Origin: Adiantum capillus-veneris
Taxonomy: Eukaryota; Streptophyta; Polypodiopsida; Polypodiales; Pteridaceae
Direction: 5' to 3'
Assembly (NCBI GenBank): GCA_014529385.2
Contig: CM043953.1
Coordinates: forward strand, 115,296,049-115,356,048
DNA: 60,000 nucleotides
Program-made: the position numbers and the translations under genes
Shown here: one piece after another, positions 10,491 to 22,349 of the stretch
Numbering within the stretch: the stretch's first letter is position 1
How the letters are laid out: each line of letters begins with the position of its first letter
Notes under the pieces: generated by a model
What the model saw: only the letters and a program-made list of their open reading frames with translations
What the model was told of the DNA's origin: nothing
Database searches by the model: none

Positions 10491-12948
10491 ACCAAGCACA
10501 GCCATCGAAAGGCGGAAGCCAAATTGTCAAAGCCAAAAACCATGGAAGAAGCCAGACTGGCACGGATAGAAAAGGCAAAAGCCTTGCAAGAGGAGAGAAG
10601 AAGGATTGAAAGCGAGCAAAAGGATCAAGAGGTGGACCTCACCTCTCAATCACCTGAGGAACCCAGGGAAAAGGAGACGATGGGCATCACTGGCCACCTA
10701 GAATATCTTAAGAAAATACAAAGAGAAAAACATTTAGAAGAACAACGGGTAGTGGCTTTGGCCCAAGAAAAGATCAAAGAGAGCTTGAAAAGGATAGCTG
10801 AACAAGCTGTATTGGAGCCGCAAGAGGGTGAGCCCAAGAAGCAGCACCAGGAGGAAGATGAGGAGAGATTGGAAAATATACAAATGGACCCAACTCCTCC
10901 ATCTCCTTCAACAGCTCCTCCTGCTCCTCCTAGCTCCCCAAAGTCCCCTGCTCCCCTTGTCTCGTCACCTGCTCCATTTTCACCTCAACAGTAGGAAAAA
11001 TTTGTTGAGGATTCTTCAACTCAACCTCAAGAGCAAATAAAAGTGCCGGCAAAAGGCAAGGACAGTGAGCAAGAGGCCCAGATCCAAACACCTGATATTA
11101 TGTCTATAGAAGAAACACTTCAGATACCGTTAATGGCCATGGAAAGGCCAAGCCAGGCAGAGGCTTATGAGGAAGTCAAAAATTTTGACTACACCAAGAT
11201 AATTCTTACATTTTCCAAACAATTTCAATGTCAAAGAGTGGTGGTGCAGGAAAGGGACTTCAAGAAAGAACAAGCAGAGCAGGCAAATGAAGAAATTGCC
11301 AACCTGAGGACCGCACTACAAATGGTCACCCAGAAAAGAGACCGCAGTGCGAAAGAAAACAAGAATCTTCTTCAAGATTTCCTAGAATCTCAACGGCAGT
11401 TAACAAGAAAGGAAGCTCAATGCCATGAGCTTATCAAAAATGAAAATAAGCTGAAAGAACAAATCAATTATGAAGACGCAAGGTTCTAGAGGGTTAATGC
11501 CTCTTACAACACCGTGAAAAACACATTGACTGCCCTCCTACAGAACCAAGAGCTTGCAGCAGCATCAACTGCAACATCGGACAGTGCAATGTTGAATACA
11601 CTAAATGCACTGCAAGAAGAGCTCAAACAAGAGAAGCTGCAGAGACAGCTCATCCGCTCTAGGATATATGATGGCCCAAACAGCAGCCCATGAGGCCAAA
11701 GTAAAAGAGCTGGAACAACACCTTGCTCAAGCAAAAGCAGAGCTGGAAATTCAAGAACAAACGAATGAGATGCTCTTAAAAGAAAAAAATGCAGTGGGTT
11801 CTCAAGCTCAGCCACCCCAAATCAACACAGAAGAGACCCACTTGCATGTACAGCTGCCACACATGCCCAAAATTCCAGGTATGCTTGGGTCATCCTAGCA
11901 AGAAGAAGAGGGACAAGGGCTAGCACCAGGGGCCTTGGATGTCAAGGCTGACATAACACAATCTAATGAAGATATGCCAGAGGGCCCAACTAAAGAATTC
12001 CTCTTACATGAAAAGAGAGTAATGGAATCAACGGCCCTGGCATTCTTACAGCCAGAGGAACAGGTGAAAGGATTTGGGTATGATTACTTGCCACTTCCCT
12101 TAATGAGGCAGGAGGCCATTCTTTGGAAAGAAAAAATGAGGCTGACACTGCCGAGAAATGAAGATAGGGGCTACAAGGGCATTACACTGACGAGAAATAA
12201 AGACGAGGGATACAAGGGCATTACACTAACAATACATGAAGCTCAGGCCCTCGTAGAAGACCACCCAAAGTGGAGAAATAAATGGCTGCAAGAGTGTCCC
12301 ACTGATCTAACAAATTTTCATAATGCTCCTCAGTCACTCCAAATAGATCCAACTTTCTACCCTGTCCCAAGAAGAAGAACATGGACAGAATTTCAAAGAT
12401 GGAGGGGCAAAAACAAATCCTACTTGAATTATCCTGTCCTATCAGCTCAAAACCCTCCTACAGCACCATATGTTGTTAACACCCTCAACAACACCATCAA
12501 ACTCTTAAGGGATGTACCAAACCTTGCATGCCAGATGCTGGTGAAGATTGCTCAAATGATCATCACTTGCATTCAGGTGTTCCATGACACTAAAAGTGAT
12601 GATCATTCGTGGAATCTATTTCTTGGAGTACGTCGAGGTCTCTGTTGGAGTCTGCAAGATTCTCCCCCAAGGTGGATCATCATGGCAATGTATTCAAGGC
12701 TGATGTACCTACCCTTGCAATATCTACAGACTTTTGAAGAGGCCTTCGTCACAGGTTTCTTCAAAATAGATACGCAAATATTCCACCCTATGACGAAGGA
12801 ACTCAAGGCTAGGTACGTAGCATATTAGCACACCTTGGCGGAGAATCCTTTGAGATAACAGCAAGAAGACATCGAGATGGCGACCCGCAGATGTAGCTTT
12901 TCTGCAAGACTTGCAGCACTGGAGCCACAACAAAGGCCCAGACAATGA
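10482..12948 (+). pseudogene. ORF X, C-terminal part: charged, proline-rich, coiled-coil protein
   Basis: A long decayed frame. In order it shows: a Lys/Glu/Arg-rich segment with ARLARIEKAKALQEERRR (10480-10860), a proline-rich segment (about 10890-10990), a long coiled coil rich in Glu, Gln, Lys and Leu (about 11230-11780), and a globular C-terminal region (about 11990-12828) with VPRRRTWTEFQRWRGKNKSY. Stops at 10992, 11487, about 11896, 12826 and about 12852 all fit CAG or CAA turned to TAG or TAA. One frameshift lies near 11660. The frame effectively ends at the TGA at 12946, less than 30 bp before a polypurine tract, so it is the 3'-most ORF of an LTR element. I do not recognise the family and see no transmembrane segment. 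The N-terminus is cut off by LTR-C at 10482. Confidence 0.5.
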
Positions 12949-12974
12949 AGCATGCACAAGGACGCGCATCGACT

Positions 12975-12987
12975 AGGAAGGGGGGAG
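12975..12987 (+). other. Polypurine tract before an LTR
   Basis: AGGAAGGGGGGAG stands directly before TGTTTGGTGAAC, the classic arrangement at the 3' internal end of an LTR retrotransposon. Confidence 0.6.
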
Positions 12988-13733
12988 TGTTTGGTGAACA
13001 AAGCTACGAGCACCCACCTAGCCGAAAAACTTATATTTTTTCAAAATCCCATGTAAAATTCATTGTAAAAGAGTGTCTTTGAGCCAAGAATCTGCAATGT
13101 AATTTATGGTTATTTTTGTGGGATTTAATATGTATGTATGAGCCAGTTAGGGAGTTAGGTCTTTTTGGCCGGACAAACCATTTGTAAAGACCTAAACTAT
13201 AAAGGTCAATTTCTTAATTTGAACCTTATCTTCGATTTTCTATTATCTCTTAAAAAAACAAGCGTACGTTGTGAGCCGCCACCTGCTCAGGATTTGTAAC
13301 CATCGCCATTACTCATTGGGTAATTTAAATTCAGTTTTGAAAAGTGCATTGTGTTCCTCTCTCTGTGCTCTATCTATCAAGTGTAATCATTCAAGATTTG
13401 GTGTAGGTTTTAGACTTCTTGTTTGAGGCCTTTAATCGTTGTTTTGAGTCTTTATATGAGTGTTTGATGTGGTTTTGACCATAGGAAAGGCTTTAGGGAC
13501 TCAAAAACGACCCTTTAGGATCAATTCCTTCGCTATTTTAGTGAATTGTAGTACGAAAGATCGAGATCAGTGTACCCTTCAGAATGATGTGACAGTGATA
13601 GGGATAGGTTCTTGATAGTCCACTATAGTCTCCCTTCAAGTTTTGTGCGATTCCAAATAGATTTGCATAGTGAACAGACGTGATGACCTTAGGGATGTGA
13701 AAGAGGACATAGGCTGATTACTTGGTGTTTATA
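12988..13733 (+). repeat. 3' LTR of the X-bearing element, left piece
   Basis: It starts TGTTTGGTGAACAAAGC after the purine tract. A possible TATA motif (CTATAAAGG) lies near 13198. The LTR is interrupted at 13734 by the intact chromovirus and resumes at 24188. Its 3' end, probably near 24300, could not be fixed. Confidence 0.5.
13729..13733 (+). repeat. Target site duplication TTATA (left)
   Basis: TTATA directly precedes the TG of the chromovirus 5' LTR. The identical pentamer follows its 3' LTR at 24188-24192. Confidence 0.9.
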
Positions 13734-14387
13734 TGTAAGGTCTCTGACCCCGATCAAAAAGAGCACCCTTGTACCAAGAACTGAATATATTGGAATAAGT
13801 TACTATTTTTAGCAGTTTTCCACATTCTGTCAGTGCCATGATGTTTAGAATGTTTTAAAGCTCCGAAATGTGAATTAAAATAATTTTTGAAAAAAAAATT
13901 CCAAAAAATGTAAGTTTTTGGTCACCTGACCCGTCCAGTTTTGATCGTCTCGAAAAACTGCACCCGTACCCCGAATTTCAAAAAAATGCATTTCGGACCC
14001 CGAGGGCTGCTAAATATGGCAGGTACTCGGGCCAATACGCCTTAGTTAGAGCTTGCTATAGCAATTTTCGGCATCAAAATACGACTCGTATGAACCGTTT
14101 TAGCCTAGAACCAATTTTCCTAAAAATTGTCCGGGAAGGTACCGGGGGCCCGGGACTGTGTGGGAACAGGTTTCAGCCCACTCCAAATCAGCTTTAGCAG
14201 CTAGGGGGCGCCCTCTTGCTTTGTGGGAGTCCTGGGAGAGTTTCGAAGCCAGTAACTAAGTCTTAGAGTCAGTTAAACTAGCCAACCTGACACTTGGTGA
14301 GTAGGCAACTAGACTTGCCAATGCAGTGAACTGAGTGCTCCTCCAGATGCTAATAGTAGGGCATGTCGATTTTCAGCCTGTAGGAGC

Positions 14388-14395
14388 CTATTTAA
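14388..14395 (+). promoter_or_regulatory. TATA-like promoter element in chromovirus LTR
   Basis: CTATTTAA lies just upstream of the CA microsatellite and is kept in the 3' LTR (about 22273-22280). It is the best core-promoter candidate. Transcription would then start near the CA tract and read through the exon at 15307. Confidence 0.4.
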
Positions 14396-14401
14396 TGGCC
14401 T

Positions 14402-14408
14402 GCACACA

Positions 14409-14443
<35 letters not shown>

Positions 14444-14487
14444 TCTCACACACACACAATGCACACACACACACACCTACACACACT
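14402..14487 (+). repeat. CA microsatellite in 5' LTR
   Basis: Two CA runs separated by a short non-CA interruption. The 3' LTR version at about 22287-22356 differs in run lengths and interruption, as expected from slippage after insertion. Confidence 0.85.
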
Positions 14488-15306
14488 CTGGGAAGGTGCT
14501 GCCGGAACACACACCTTTGAAGGAGAAGCAAGGAGGGAGGTGCTGTCGAATTCTCGCCTCAAGAAGCTCTATTAGATCAGAGAATCGAGAGGATTATCAT
14601 CCCTTAATCACGGTAACCACGGTCTAATTAATGCTTCTGCAAATCCTTTTCATTACCATCTAAATTTCTCGTCTATTATGCTTATTCCTAGTCGTAATTC
14701 TCTATAATCACTCTCTAAATTCTCCTTAACCATATTCTATTATGTAATCATCATCCCATAGCTGAATTATCAACCATTCATCACTCTTAATTAATGATTA
14801 GTGCACGATTATTAGAATTTCTCTCTCTAGGTAGCATAGAAATTAATCAGTAAGCTGGTAATTGTGTAGATTGATGAGAATCACTCTCTCTATAACGCAT
14901 TAATATTGTAGCTGATTTAGATCCATCTTTGTTATGCATTAAGATATAATTAAGGTAAGATTAATCTGTCATTAAGTCTCTAAGAGGTGGTTTTTCTCAC
15001 ACCTATGCATGCGGTGATTCTGCACCCTCTAATTGCTAGGAAAGAGATTAATCGTGCTTAATTCATCTCTCTGGTAATTCCATTAGTGAAATCCTATTAT
15101 TCTTAATCATGTAAGCCGAGTAATTATCTTTAGAGCCGGTTCCCATAGGATTATGTGTCATCCATAATGATTGCTAGACGGAAAAATCTAAACCTCTCAT
15201 GTAGCAGGCATTGTTTGATGTCGCTTATCTATCATTTGGCTTGTTATGACGCTTACGGACATTAGCTCTTTTCCCCAAGTTAATTACTTAAAGTAGTGAG
15301 TTTAAA

Positions 15307-17117
15307 ATGGCCCCGGTAAAGAGGACTCGCTTTGGTGGAGCCCACAACCACGAGGCAGGAACGAGCAAGGTGAACGGAAAGGGAAAAGCTCCCATGGAGG
15401 AACAAATACCGGCCATCTCACGGGCCATCGACGAAGAAATGGAAGAGGTAGATCATAATTTCATTCAAGTTGTTTAATTTAACATTGCACACGTTTAGTT
15501 ATGAATGAAAATATCCCCAAACATGTTGGAGAAATCCGACGGAAACCTCGGCATTGAATTCATTGTACATTAAGTTCTAAAGTAGGAAGGAAATGATTGA
15601 TGGGTATTCTGGTTGCAATTAGGAAAGAATGTCTGCTAGGGAAAATTTAGCTCGACATGTTTATTTTATTTCCAATGTACAATCAGTCCTGACCTCCCTA
15701 CTGATCATAGGGGGCAGAGGTCCTCGTTAAGAACTCTTGAATCCACGACTTTCTTTCTATGCGGTGGGAACCCACGTCTTTCTTTCTATGCGGTGGGAGT
15801 GTCCATGACGTGCTTTCTATGCGGTGGACATACCTAGTTGTATGGGCAGCTAGGCGACAACGGGAGGAGTGAACTCTCGCTGGAGGGGGGATGTTGTACC
15901 TCCAGAACATTGGAACTTTTATGAATAAGTTTGAGTAGAATTTTTAGTAGAATTCTGTCTTGGTGTTGTTTGCAATACTTGTTGAAGGGCTGTATTAACA
16001 AACAATGCGATTCGGAATTAAACAAGGAATCTTTATGTTGAACAACCTTTGTGGTAGTAATTAGGTCACACAAGGAAGTGTGAGTGTGGGGGTGGAAAGT
16101 GGGGGCTTGGCTCAGGTTGCCAATGCCTACGAGATGGGTGGTCCCGATTGGTCGGGAACTCTCTGTCCCCATTGTGCTTACTTCGATATTAGTAATACTC
16201 ATTGCCCCTAGAGCGGTGAAATCTCGAGAGTACGTGCCTCTGAAACATGGGGAAAAAGGAACTCGAGGTTTCTCTCCTCTTGGAAGGTGGGTCTTAGGAT
16301 CACTACATAGGTTAAATCACGCTTCCCCTACGAGGTGGAGCTAGATCTCCTTGCTAGTAGGCTCGAACTCAATTCACTTTGTGATGAGAGATCATCCGCT
16401 AGATGAATCTAGACCACCTTGTTTGCTTCCGCTATAGATCTAGTGGCCACCAGGTTTACCATCAGATCCGTTGTTGAGACGACGGGGTGGGGACCTCACA
16501 CCTGGTATCAGAGCCTAGGTTAGGCTGGGAAATAAAGTCGTATTGTTTGAACATTGAAAAGGAATTGAAAGTATATAGGTAGTTGATCCGAATTCCTTGC
16601 ATTGGTGTTGCAGGAAGACCCCGTGCTCGAATATCGGAAGTTCCAAGTGTTTGAGCTTATTTATGAGCAAGCTCGAAGATCCCCAGTTTACCAGTTCAGG
16701 CGAGATGTCATGGAGATACTGTTGAAGGCTTATACGCCACACTCCACTCGCATTGATAAAGGATGGGAACTTGATTGGACATTTCCAGGAGTGGTTTACT
16801 ACATCAACGCTCGGAAGCTAGGATGCTTGGCTACCGGCTTGAAGAAGATATGTTGGGGAGAAGAGTTGAGAGTAATAGAGATATTCTACTTGGTGCCTAC
16901 ACGATTGGACCAGACTGTTTCAGACAACTCCAATCAAACCATCAACGACTGGCTCTTGGAGAAGGTCACCAACGTGATCCCAGTGAACCGAGTCAAAACC
17001 TTTGGATTACTGAAAACGGAACTCCGGTTTGATATCCTAGTTTATTATCCACTCAAGAATGAGTATAGGAACTATTACACGAATGAAGTAGTGCATCATG
17101 TGAATACCATCTCCTAA
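15307..17117 (+). CDS. Predicted spliced accessory ORF (ORF0) starting inside the LTR
   Basis: The first exon would be 15307-15447: it starts MAPVKRTRFGGAHNHEAG and ends at GAAGAG followed by the donor GTAGAT. The second would be 16614-17117, after the acceptor TTGCATTGGTGTTGCAG, reading EDPVLEYRKFQVFELIYEQ onward to TAA at 17115. Donor and acceptor are both phase 0, so splicing gives one frame of about 214 residues and removes a 1166-nt intron containing the LTR end and primer site. Unspliced, exon 1 stops at 15475. Two AATAAA signals at 17197 and 17211 follow the stop. Function is unknown: the exon-2 part is a globular-looking sequence I do not recognise. Splicing is inferred. Confidence 0.5.
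16503..16514 (+). other. Primer binding site, initiator Met tRNA
   Basis: TGGTATCAGAGC, two bases after the LTR end CACA, is complementary to the 3' end of initiator Met tRNA and primes minus-strand DNA synthesis. Confidence 0.92.
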
Positions 17118-17349
17118 GCGTATTTTATACGCAATCCATAAAGCCATGTAATAAGCTGATCATCAGTTATCCTAAACCTTGAGGGGTTTCAATTGTAATA
17201 AATTTTCATCAATAAAGTGCTTTTTGTCTCTGAATCTCTGTCTCTTGATAAAGTAGAATCTTGAATTTTATTTAAAGTCTCGTATCTATTTTGAAATCCA
17301 AGTAATGTATCAAGAATTCGTATAACCCATGTAGGCATCGCCTGTTGCT
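17118..17349 (+). promoter_or_regulatory. Spacer with poly(A) signals before gag
   Basis: Non-coding DNA between the accessory ORF and gag. It holds AATAAA at 17197-17202 and 17211-17216, the second followed by GTGCTTTTTG, which looks like a 3' processing site. Near its end, TTGCTTTGTACTCGGCAG could serve as a splice acceptor for a separate gag-pol message. Confidence 0.4.
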
Positions 17350-20300
17350 TTGTACTCGGCAGCGCAAGAGAAGAAGCTCCTCCTTAAGCAAGCCCAACCT
17401 CCGATATTTAAGGGCGAGGGGGAAAATGTGGAAAGAGATGCAGAAGTATGGATGGAAGCCATGGACGACTGCTTGGAAGTTGCGGAGACCCAACCCGTAA
17501 ATCAGACCATGCTTGCGATGTTCCGCTTGACTGGTGATGCCAAGATATGGTGGAAGCAACATTGCAGGGACATGGATATTAAGGGATCTTCCCAGTCCTG
17601 GGAAGACATCAAAGCTGCAATAATGGGACGTTATTTACCGCCTGCCTATAGAACCTTGAGGATGAATGAATTCTTTTCCCTTCGGCAGTTGAATTCATCT
17701 GTCGAAGAATACTATGCAAAGTTTGTCACTCTTCGGAGATATGCCCCTAAGATGACCTTGGAACAAAAGGTGGAAAAGTTCTGTCAAGGACTAATCGATC
17801 CCTTGAATACTCGGCTGGAAGCTCTCAGACCGACGACGCTACAGGATGCCTTGTTAAGGGCCAAACCTCTAACTCTCGAGGTACAAAAGGCTAATCAGAA
17901 CAGAAGGAATCATTGGGCAAAGAGGGCAAGGACCACTGCTTGGGATAACAGACCAGCCAACCAAGCGTATAACCAGCGCCCTATTGTGGCTACCACCACA
18001 ACCATGGAGTTCCCCGATGTTCGATGCTATGGCTGCGGCGAGCATGGACATTACAGATCCAATTGCCCCAGGAACATTCAGGAAACCAACGCCAATGACA
18101 TACCCTTGAATACCCGTGGGCGTGGCCAAGCTAATGGAAGAGGAGGATGAGGAAGGATGTACAGAGGGCGAGGGCGTGGAGCTACCGCCAGAGTGAATGC
18201 CACAGTAGTACAACCAAATGTGGGTGACGAAGCGGTGGAGAGAGAAACCCTACATGCTGCAATTGACAATCCCAATGGTTGCGAGCAATACGCAGTCATT
18301 CATATGCCAGGATCTCTCAGAGGTGAACAAGTTAACTTCCTTATAGATTGTGGTAGTACTCTTTCATTTCTTTCACCCCGATGCATGCGGAAGCTAAAGC
18401 TAGATAAGTATCCAACAAGCAAGCTAGTTGTAGAGTTAGCAAACGGCAAGGAGGTAGTATCTCAACACTCTGCAGGCGAAATTGACTTTGATTTAGGGGG
18501 ACAACCAACTTTTGCCCAATTTCGAACCCTACCCTTAGGATTCTTTGATGGGATACTAGGGATGGACTGGCTAAAGAAAAATAGGGCCCACATACATTGT
18601 GCACAAGGGAACTTTACTTTTACAGATAACTTGGGTAATGAAGCCTTAATCCAGGGGGAAAATGGGAGACCTAAGGCTACTCTAGTTAAGGCCAACATAC
18701 TTTTGAAGGGACTAAGGTAGGGTCAGCAAATATATGCAGTTAAACTCAACAAGGTGGACCAATCAGATACCTCACTTCGACCAAACTGGTTGAGGGAATA
18801 TGATGATGTGTTCCCAGAAGACCTTACGAATATTCCGCCACACAAAGAGGTAGATCATGAGATTGAGACTATTCCTAGATGTGAACCTATCTCAAAAAGA
18901 CCCTATAAAATGTCACTTCCAGAGGCCATCGAACTCAAAGAACAGCTTAGGCAACTCATTGAGCAAGGATTCATTCGACCCAGTACTTCTCCTTGGGGTG
19001 CTCCAATTCTTTCTCAGAAAAAGAAGGACGGGACCTTAAGGCTATGCATAGACTACCGGGGACTGAACCAGGTAACTGTCAAGAACAAGTATCCAATTCC
19101 AAGGATTGATGAACTCTTGGACAGGCTCCATGGCGCCAAAATAATTACAAAGATTGATCTAAGGTCAGGATATTACCAAATCAGGATCAAGGAATCAGAT
19201 ATTCCAAAGACAGCTTTCAATACTAGGTATGGGCACTACGAGTTCACAGTAATGTCTTTTGGTCTAACAAACGCTCCTGCAAGCTTCAATCGACTTATGC
19301 AGGATATTTTCAGACCTTACCTGGATGAGTTTGTCTTGGTTTTATTTGATGACATTCTGATCTACTCTAAGAACGATGCAGATCACGAAGAACATGTTTG
19401 CAAAGTACTTGATCTTCTCTGAAAACACCAACATTACGCTAAAGAGAGCAAGTGCACTTTTTGCTCGCCTAAAGTCCACTATCTTGGGTTTGTCATATCA
19501 GCTGAGGGGATTTCAGTGGACCCAGACAAGGTCATGGTCATCGTTGATTGGCCTCAACCATCCACCGTCAGCGAAGTAAGCGGATTTCTTGGAATAACGG
19601 GATGGTACAGGATTTTTGTCAAGGACTATGCACGTATTGCTGCACCTTTGACGGAACTCCTGAAGAAAGGAATGAGGATTGAATGGAAGACCAAGCACGA
19701 GTCTAGCTTTGCTAAGCTAAAAGAGTTCTTGGTCTCGGCTCCTATTTTAAAGCTTCCAGATTTCAGCAAGGAATTTGAAGTAGCGATAGACGCTAGCAAT
19801 ATTGCTCTAAGCGGAGTTCTTATTCAAGAAGGAAGACCAGTGGCGTATACTTCGCGAAAGTTGAGAGATCATGAGAAGAATTATCCTACTCATGATTTGG
19901 AACTTTTAGCAGTTATTCATGCGTTGAAGTTATGGAGACATTATCTTCCTGGACGCAAGTTTCAACTGGTTACAGACCACAAGAGCTTAAAGTGGATTTT
20001 TACTCAACCTATTCTCAATATGCGACAACGACGATGGATAGAGCTGTTACAGGAATATGATCTTGACATAAAGTATAGACCAGGAAAGGAAAATGCAGTT
20101 GCAGATGGTCCTAGCCGAAAATCCTTTCTTGGAGCTATCTCTATTCCAAATAACCCTATCTAGGATAGAATCAAAGAAGCATCTTTGGTAGATCCAGAGT
20201 ACCAACGTATAGTATCTCTAGTCCAGCAGAATAAGATGCCTGAAGCTAAAGATTATTCTCTTATGGGAGGATGTCTTTACTACAGACATAGACTCTGTGT

Positions 20301-21588
20301 ACCCAGAGACCCAGCTCTAAAGAAGACTATTCTGTATGAAGCACATGATAGCCCTACATCCGGACATCCAGGCTATGCTAAGACTCTTCATGCTGTCAAG
20401 AGGAGTTATTTTTGTTCTGGGATGAAAGGAGACATACTTCGCTATGTGAGGCAATGTCTTTCTTGTCAGCGGATAAAAGTCGAAAGAATCAAGTTACCAG
20501 GGCAACTTCAACCTCTTGACATACCCCAGATGAAATGGGAATGCATCAATATGGATTTTGTTACAGGATTACCTTCTACAGGAGTTTATGACTCTTTTAT
20601 CGTGGTTGTTGATATGCTCACAAAAGTGGCTCATCTAATACCCGTAAAGACAACCTTTACTGCTTCAGATGTTAGTCGGGTATTCATCAAGGAGATTTTT
20701 AGGTTACATGGTCTACCCAAGCGTATCGTCAGCGATAGAGATGCCAAGTTTACATCAAAATTTTGGACTTCTCTTTTCCAATCTATTGGGTCACAATTAG
20801 CCTTTAGTACAACGTATCATCCACAGACAGATGTGCAAACTGAGAGAGCTAATCAAGTCATCGAGGACATTCTCAGAGCCTATTGTTTGCAAGAGCCAAA
20901 GAAGTGGTTACAATATCTACCTTTGGTGGAGTATGCTTACAACTCTTCCGAACACAGAAGCATTGGAATGTCACCTTTCAAAGCTCTTTATGGACAAGAC
21001 TGTTTAGCACCACTGAACTTCTCAGATCCAACCATCAGGGTAGAACCCTCTAGAAAGATGTTAGAGGATATGGAAGCACAGACTAGGGCTATTCGCCAGG
21101 ACATTCAGGCCGCTCAGGATAGACAGAAGCACTATGAAGATAAGAACCATTCGGAAAGAACTTTCAAAGAAGGAGATAAGGTTTTTCTGCGAGTCCGACC
21201 AAAGAAAAGCAACTTATCTCTAGGCAGATATAAGAAGCTAAGCCCAAGGTATTGTGGACCATTCGAGATCGTTAAGGTTGTGAGTGACCAAGCCTACAAG
21301 CTAAAGTTACCTGCAAACTTGAAGGTTCATGATGTATTCCACGTCAGCTTACTCAAACCCTATATTCCTAACCCTGATCAATTCTTGGACTAAGAGTAGA
21401 TAGTCATGCCATCACAAGGAGTTCTCGAGCTCCAACCTGACTACGTACTGGAAACAAGGGAAAGGAAGTTATGCAACAGAACTATCACGGAGCATCTGGT
21501 AAAGTGGAAGGATTACCCTGAGGAAGATGCAACTTGGGAGGACGAACCAACGCTTATAAAGGATTACCCAAGCACATTCTTGAGATGA
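17350..21588 (+). pseudogene. gag-pol: Chromovirus Gag-Pol in one frame, six in-frame stops
   Basis: One frame encodes Gag, protease, RT, RNase H, integrase and chromodomain. Gag has the retrotransposon gag core and a CCHC knuckle (CYGCGEHGHYRSNC, 18025-18066). The protease site reads DCGS where the family usually has DSGS (18346). RT has [14 protein letters not shown] and the catalytic LFDDIL (19345). RNase H has FEVAIDAS and VTDHKSL. Integrase has an HHCC finger (20344-20470), a DDE core (MDFVTG, SDRDAKF, ERANQ) and a C-terminal GPF module. A chromodomain (LVKWKDYPEEDATWE) ends it. The frame has no ATG between the TAG at 17332 and the gag core, so gag probably starts by splicing. Stops: TGA 18148, TAG 18718, TGA 19420, TAG 20161, TAA 21391, TAG 21397. 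Confidence 0.93.
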
Positions 21589-21605
21589 GGACATCTCAAT
21601 TTTTC

Positions 21606-21618
21606 ACGTTGGGGAGGT
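21606..21618 (+). other. Polypurine tract of the chromovirus
   Basis: CACGTTGGGGAGGT directly before the 3' LTR TGTAAGG. It is the plus-strand primer site. Confidence 0.75.
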
Positions 21619-22315
21619 TGTAAGGTCTCTGACCCCGATCAAAAAGAGCACCCTTGTACCAAGAACTGAATATAATGGAATAAGTTACTATTTTTAGCAG
21701 TTTTCCACATTCTGTCAGTGCCATGATGTTTAGAATGTTTGAAAGCTCTGAAATGTGAATTAAAATAATTTTTGAAAAAAAAAATCCAAAAATAGTAAGT
21801 TTTTGGTCACCCGACCCGTCCAGTTTTGATCGTCTCGAAAAACTGCACCCGTACCCCGAATTTCAAAAAAATGCATTTCCGACCCCGAGGGCTGCTAAAT
21901 ATGGCAGGTACTCGGGCCAGAACGCCTTAGTTAGAGCTTGCTATAGCAATTTTCGGCATCAAAATCCGACTCGTATGACCCATTTTAGCCTAGAACCAAT
22001 TTGCCTAAAAATTGTCCGGGAAGGTACCGGGGGCCCGGGACTGTGTGGGAACAGGTTTCAGCCCACTCCAGATCATCTTTAGCAGCTAGGGGGCGCCCTC
22101 TTGCTTTGTGGGAGTTTTGGGAGAGTTTCCAAGCCAGTAACTAAGTCTTAGAGTCAGTTAAACTAGCCAACCTGACACTTGGTGAGTAGGCAACTAGACT
22201 TGCCAATGCAGTGAACTGAGTGCTCCTCCAGATGCAAATAGCAGGGCTGGTCGATTTTCAGCCTGTAGGAGCCTATTTAAGGGCCTGCACACAGACACAC
22301 ACACACACACAGATG

Positions 22316-22349
<34 letters not shown>

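Larger units (their letters stand above)
13734..16500 (+). repeat. 5' LTR of the chromovirus (2767 bp)
   Basis: It begins TGTAAGGTCTCTGACC and ends GGGGACCTCACA. It contains a TATA-like box (CTATTTAA at 14388-14395), a CA microsatellite from 14402 to about 14487, and an ATG frame at 15307 that looks like a coding exon. Near the 3' end, three copies of TTTCTATGCGGTGG occur between 15750 and 15830. Confidence 0.9.

Noticed and set aside
14335-14520. Thr-His repeat peptide over the CA microsatellite
   Set aside because: It is a translation of a CA repeat in a non-coding LTR.
16084-16344. 86-residue frame identical in both chromovirus LTRs (also 23771-24031)
   Set aside because: Identity is expected of LTRs. 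It lies in the predicted intron of the accessory ORF and shows no recognisable domain, so it is not called as a gene.
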